Origin: Botryococcus braunii
Lineage: Eukaryota > Chlorophyta > Trebouxiophyceae
NCBI GenBank assembly: GCA_002005505.1
Contig: KV908458.1
Location: forward strand, 348,865 to 412,864
Direction: 5' to 3'
DNA length: 64,000 bases
Shown here: in pieces, positions 62,378-64,000 of the stretch
How positions within the stretch are numbered: the stretch's first letter is position 1
Layout of the letters: every line of letters begins with the position of its first letter
Translations under genes and position numbers: made by a program
Notes under the pieces: generated by a model
The model's database searches: none
Told to the model about the DNA's origin: nothing
The model's input: the letters and a program-made list of their open reading frames with translations, nothing else

Positions 62378-64000
62378 ACATCAGGAACAGTGCCAAACCA
62401 CATCTCAAATGGGGTCTTATCATGATTTGAAACTGCAGACAAATTTCTAACATAGTTTGCAGTTAAGAGAGAGGCACCCCAACATTCTGGAGGTAGGCTC
62501 GAGGCAGTCAGCATGGCTCTTGCTTTCTCCTGCAGAGTCCTGTTCAGCCTCTCAATTTTCCCATTTTGTTGATGTGCATATGGTGCAGTCTTTTGGTGGA
62601 CTGCACCATTTTTCCTGCAGAACTTTTCTAAACCAGAAAACTCAGTACCATTGTCGGTCCTGATAAAGTTAACCTTGCACTCGTGCTGGGTCTGCCACTC
62701 AGTCAATAAATTAACTGCCTCTCTTGATGCATCTGATTTTGACTTGAGCAGAATGGTTGCTGACATCTCAGAAAATTCATCAAAGACATTAAGTGCATAC
62801 TTCTCATCATCATAAGTTTCTGGTGAGACTGGACCCATAAGGTCCATATGCACAACCTCTAATTTACTAGTGCAAGCAGTGCCTGTTGGTTTAAAAGGCT
62901 GCACAGTTTGTTTCCCATGCAAGCAGACACTGCAGACACCTCTCGTACCAATAGAACTTGAGAAATCAGAAGAGGGGAGTTTCATTCCCTTGACCATTTT
63001 TCCCTTCATCATTCTTACCATGTAGGCTGGAGACAAGTGCCCCAGCCTCTGATGCCACAGGTCTACATCTCTGTGAAGCACCTGAACATTGCATGCCTCC
63101 ACAAACTTAGTTTCTGGATGAAAAGAAACATGCTTGTCTGGTAGAGCTAAGTCCACCAGCCACTGATAAGGGAAAGCATGCTCAGCATTTCCCAAATGGT
63201 ACCCATTAGAATCTGTGAGGTAACACTCGATACCCATGATATTGACATTGATACCATCTAAATAAGCTTTGCCCACTGATAGAAGATACTTCTTGCTAGA
63301 GGGAACATGCTTGACATTATGCAAGAACAAGGAACTGCCAGACTCGAGGAACACTTGCATGGAACCTTCTCCTACAATTTCCTCAGACTTGCCATTTGCC
63401 ACAATCAGACGTTGTGGCACATCAAACTTGACATAATTTATCATGTTGTCACTTGAAGGAGAAATGTGATCAGTTGACCCTGAATCTATAAGCCAAGCAG
63501 GAAGAGAAGGTTGGGAGATTACTGTATCCCTTTGTACACAATTAGTTTGTGCCCTCCTCTCCTGTGCTGCAAGCTTAGGACACGTTGCTTTGATGTGTCC
63601 TGGATTCCTGCAGTACTGGCAAATTAGTACAGGCCTTCCCTGCTGTTGAAATGCAGGTTGTCCTGTCCCTGAATTTTCACGGTTAGCATTTTTAGGCACT
63701 TCTGCCTGGTGAGCACCTGGACCAGCCCCACCTGAACCACCTTGCCTGCCTGCAGGCTGACCAACCCCACCTTGATTCCTATAAGGTTTGGGGTTTGAGG
63801 TGTTTGGAGGATTATATGGCTTCTTTGCTTGAAGATCCATATATGTTAACTCAAGAACATGCTGGAGTTGGTGCACATTTGGATAGTTGTTGCACACAGA
63901 CAGCTGTAAACGCCTATCTACCTCATACTCTTCAGTGAGGCCTTCAATAATCATAGAGCACTGGCAAACCTCAGAACACTGCTCTCCTAGTGATTTGAGG
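62378..64000 (-). pseudogene. Outer copia gag-protease-integrase fragment (interrupted)
   Basis: Open from the window edge. In reading order: end of gag (CQCSMIIEGLTEEYE), a CCHC knuckle CQYCRNPGHIKATC, protease site WLIDSGSTDHIS, and the integrase zinc finger (LWHQRLGHLS, CSVCLHGKQ). The integrase core DDE lies in HMDLMGPVS, RTDNGTEF and NGKIERLNR, then FEMWFGTVPDVS. The inner element then cuts the frame at 62377, and the rest of integrase continues at 55170 but in a different phase. This segment itself shows no stop. Confidence 0.9.

Larger units (their letters stand above)
52030..64000 (-). mobile_element. Outer Ty1/copia retrotransposon, decayed and split (5' end beyond window)
   Basis: Copia order gag-PR-INT-RT-RH read on the - strand: 64000 to 62378, then, after a 7.2-kb insertion, 55175 to 52936, then a polypurine tract and 3' LTR. 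The pol frame is broken at least twice (near 53858, and at the insertion site where the two sides are out of phase). It is therefore non-autonomous. Its 5' LTR lies outside the window, so LTR length and age cannot be measured. Confidence 0.85.

Overview
This window is nuclear DNA from a eukaryote of the green lineage, probably an alga; I cannot name the species. Genes are broken into many short exons by GT-AG introns. The gene set includes a NIN-like RWP-RK transcription factor, a calcium-dependent protein kinase with calmodulin-like EF-hands, and a Sen1-type helicase. Introns and spacers are full of long (TG)n, (TC)n and poly(G/C) tracts, and Ty1/copia retrotransposons fill the last 12 kb. 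There are no operons and no bacterial signals. Exon edges were placed by hand from GT/AG sites, codon phase and similarity to remembered family consensus, so they are models rather than transcript-backed facts.

Layout. 0.7-7.6 kb, + strand: a 12-exon NIN-like (NLP/NIT2-type) transcription factor whose exon phases close exactly to 647 codons. 7.6-12.8 kb: a spacer with several inverted repeats, including a perfect 60-bp palindrome. 12.8-32.4 kb, - strand: one very large Sen1-family RNA/DNA helicase gene, with an N-terminal helical region, a disordered linker and a complete SF1 helicase core. 35.2-36.8 kb, - strand: a glutaredoxin-fold protein that has lost both active-site cysteines. 37.0-38.7 kb, + strand, divergent from it: an NTF2/SnoaL-like protein whose 3' end I could not find. 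42.95-51.27 kb, - strand: a 15-exon, 1,267-residue calcium-dependent protein kinase. In it the regulatory unit (junction plus calmodulin-like domain) appears twice and is followed by a 540-residue basic/proline/serine-rich tail. 52.0-64.0 kb: a decayed copia element on the - strand with a younger copia element inserted in it on the + strand. The younger element has 879-bp LTRs differing at three positions, an initiator-tRNA-half primer binding site, and gag-protease-integrase and RT-RNaseH frames offset by one base.

The host genes look like unrelated neighbours (nitrate/gametogenesis-type regulation, RNA processing, redox, calcium signalling). The most unusual items are the double-regulator kinase, the cysteine-less glutaredoxin, and the structure of the inner retrotransposon.
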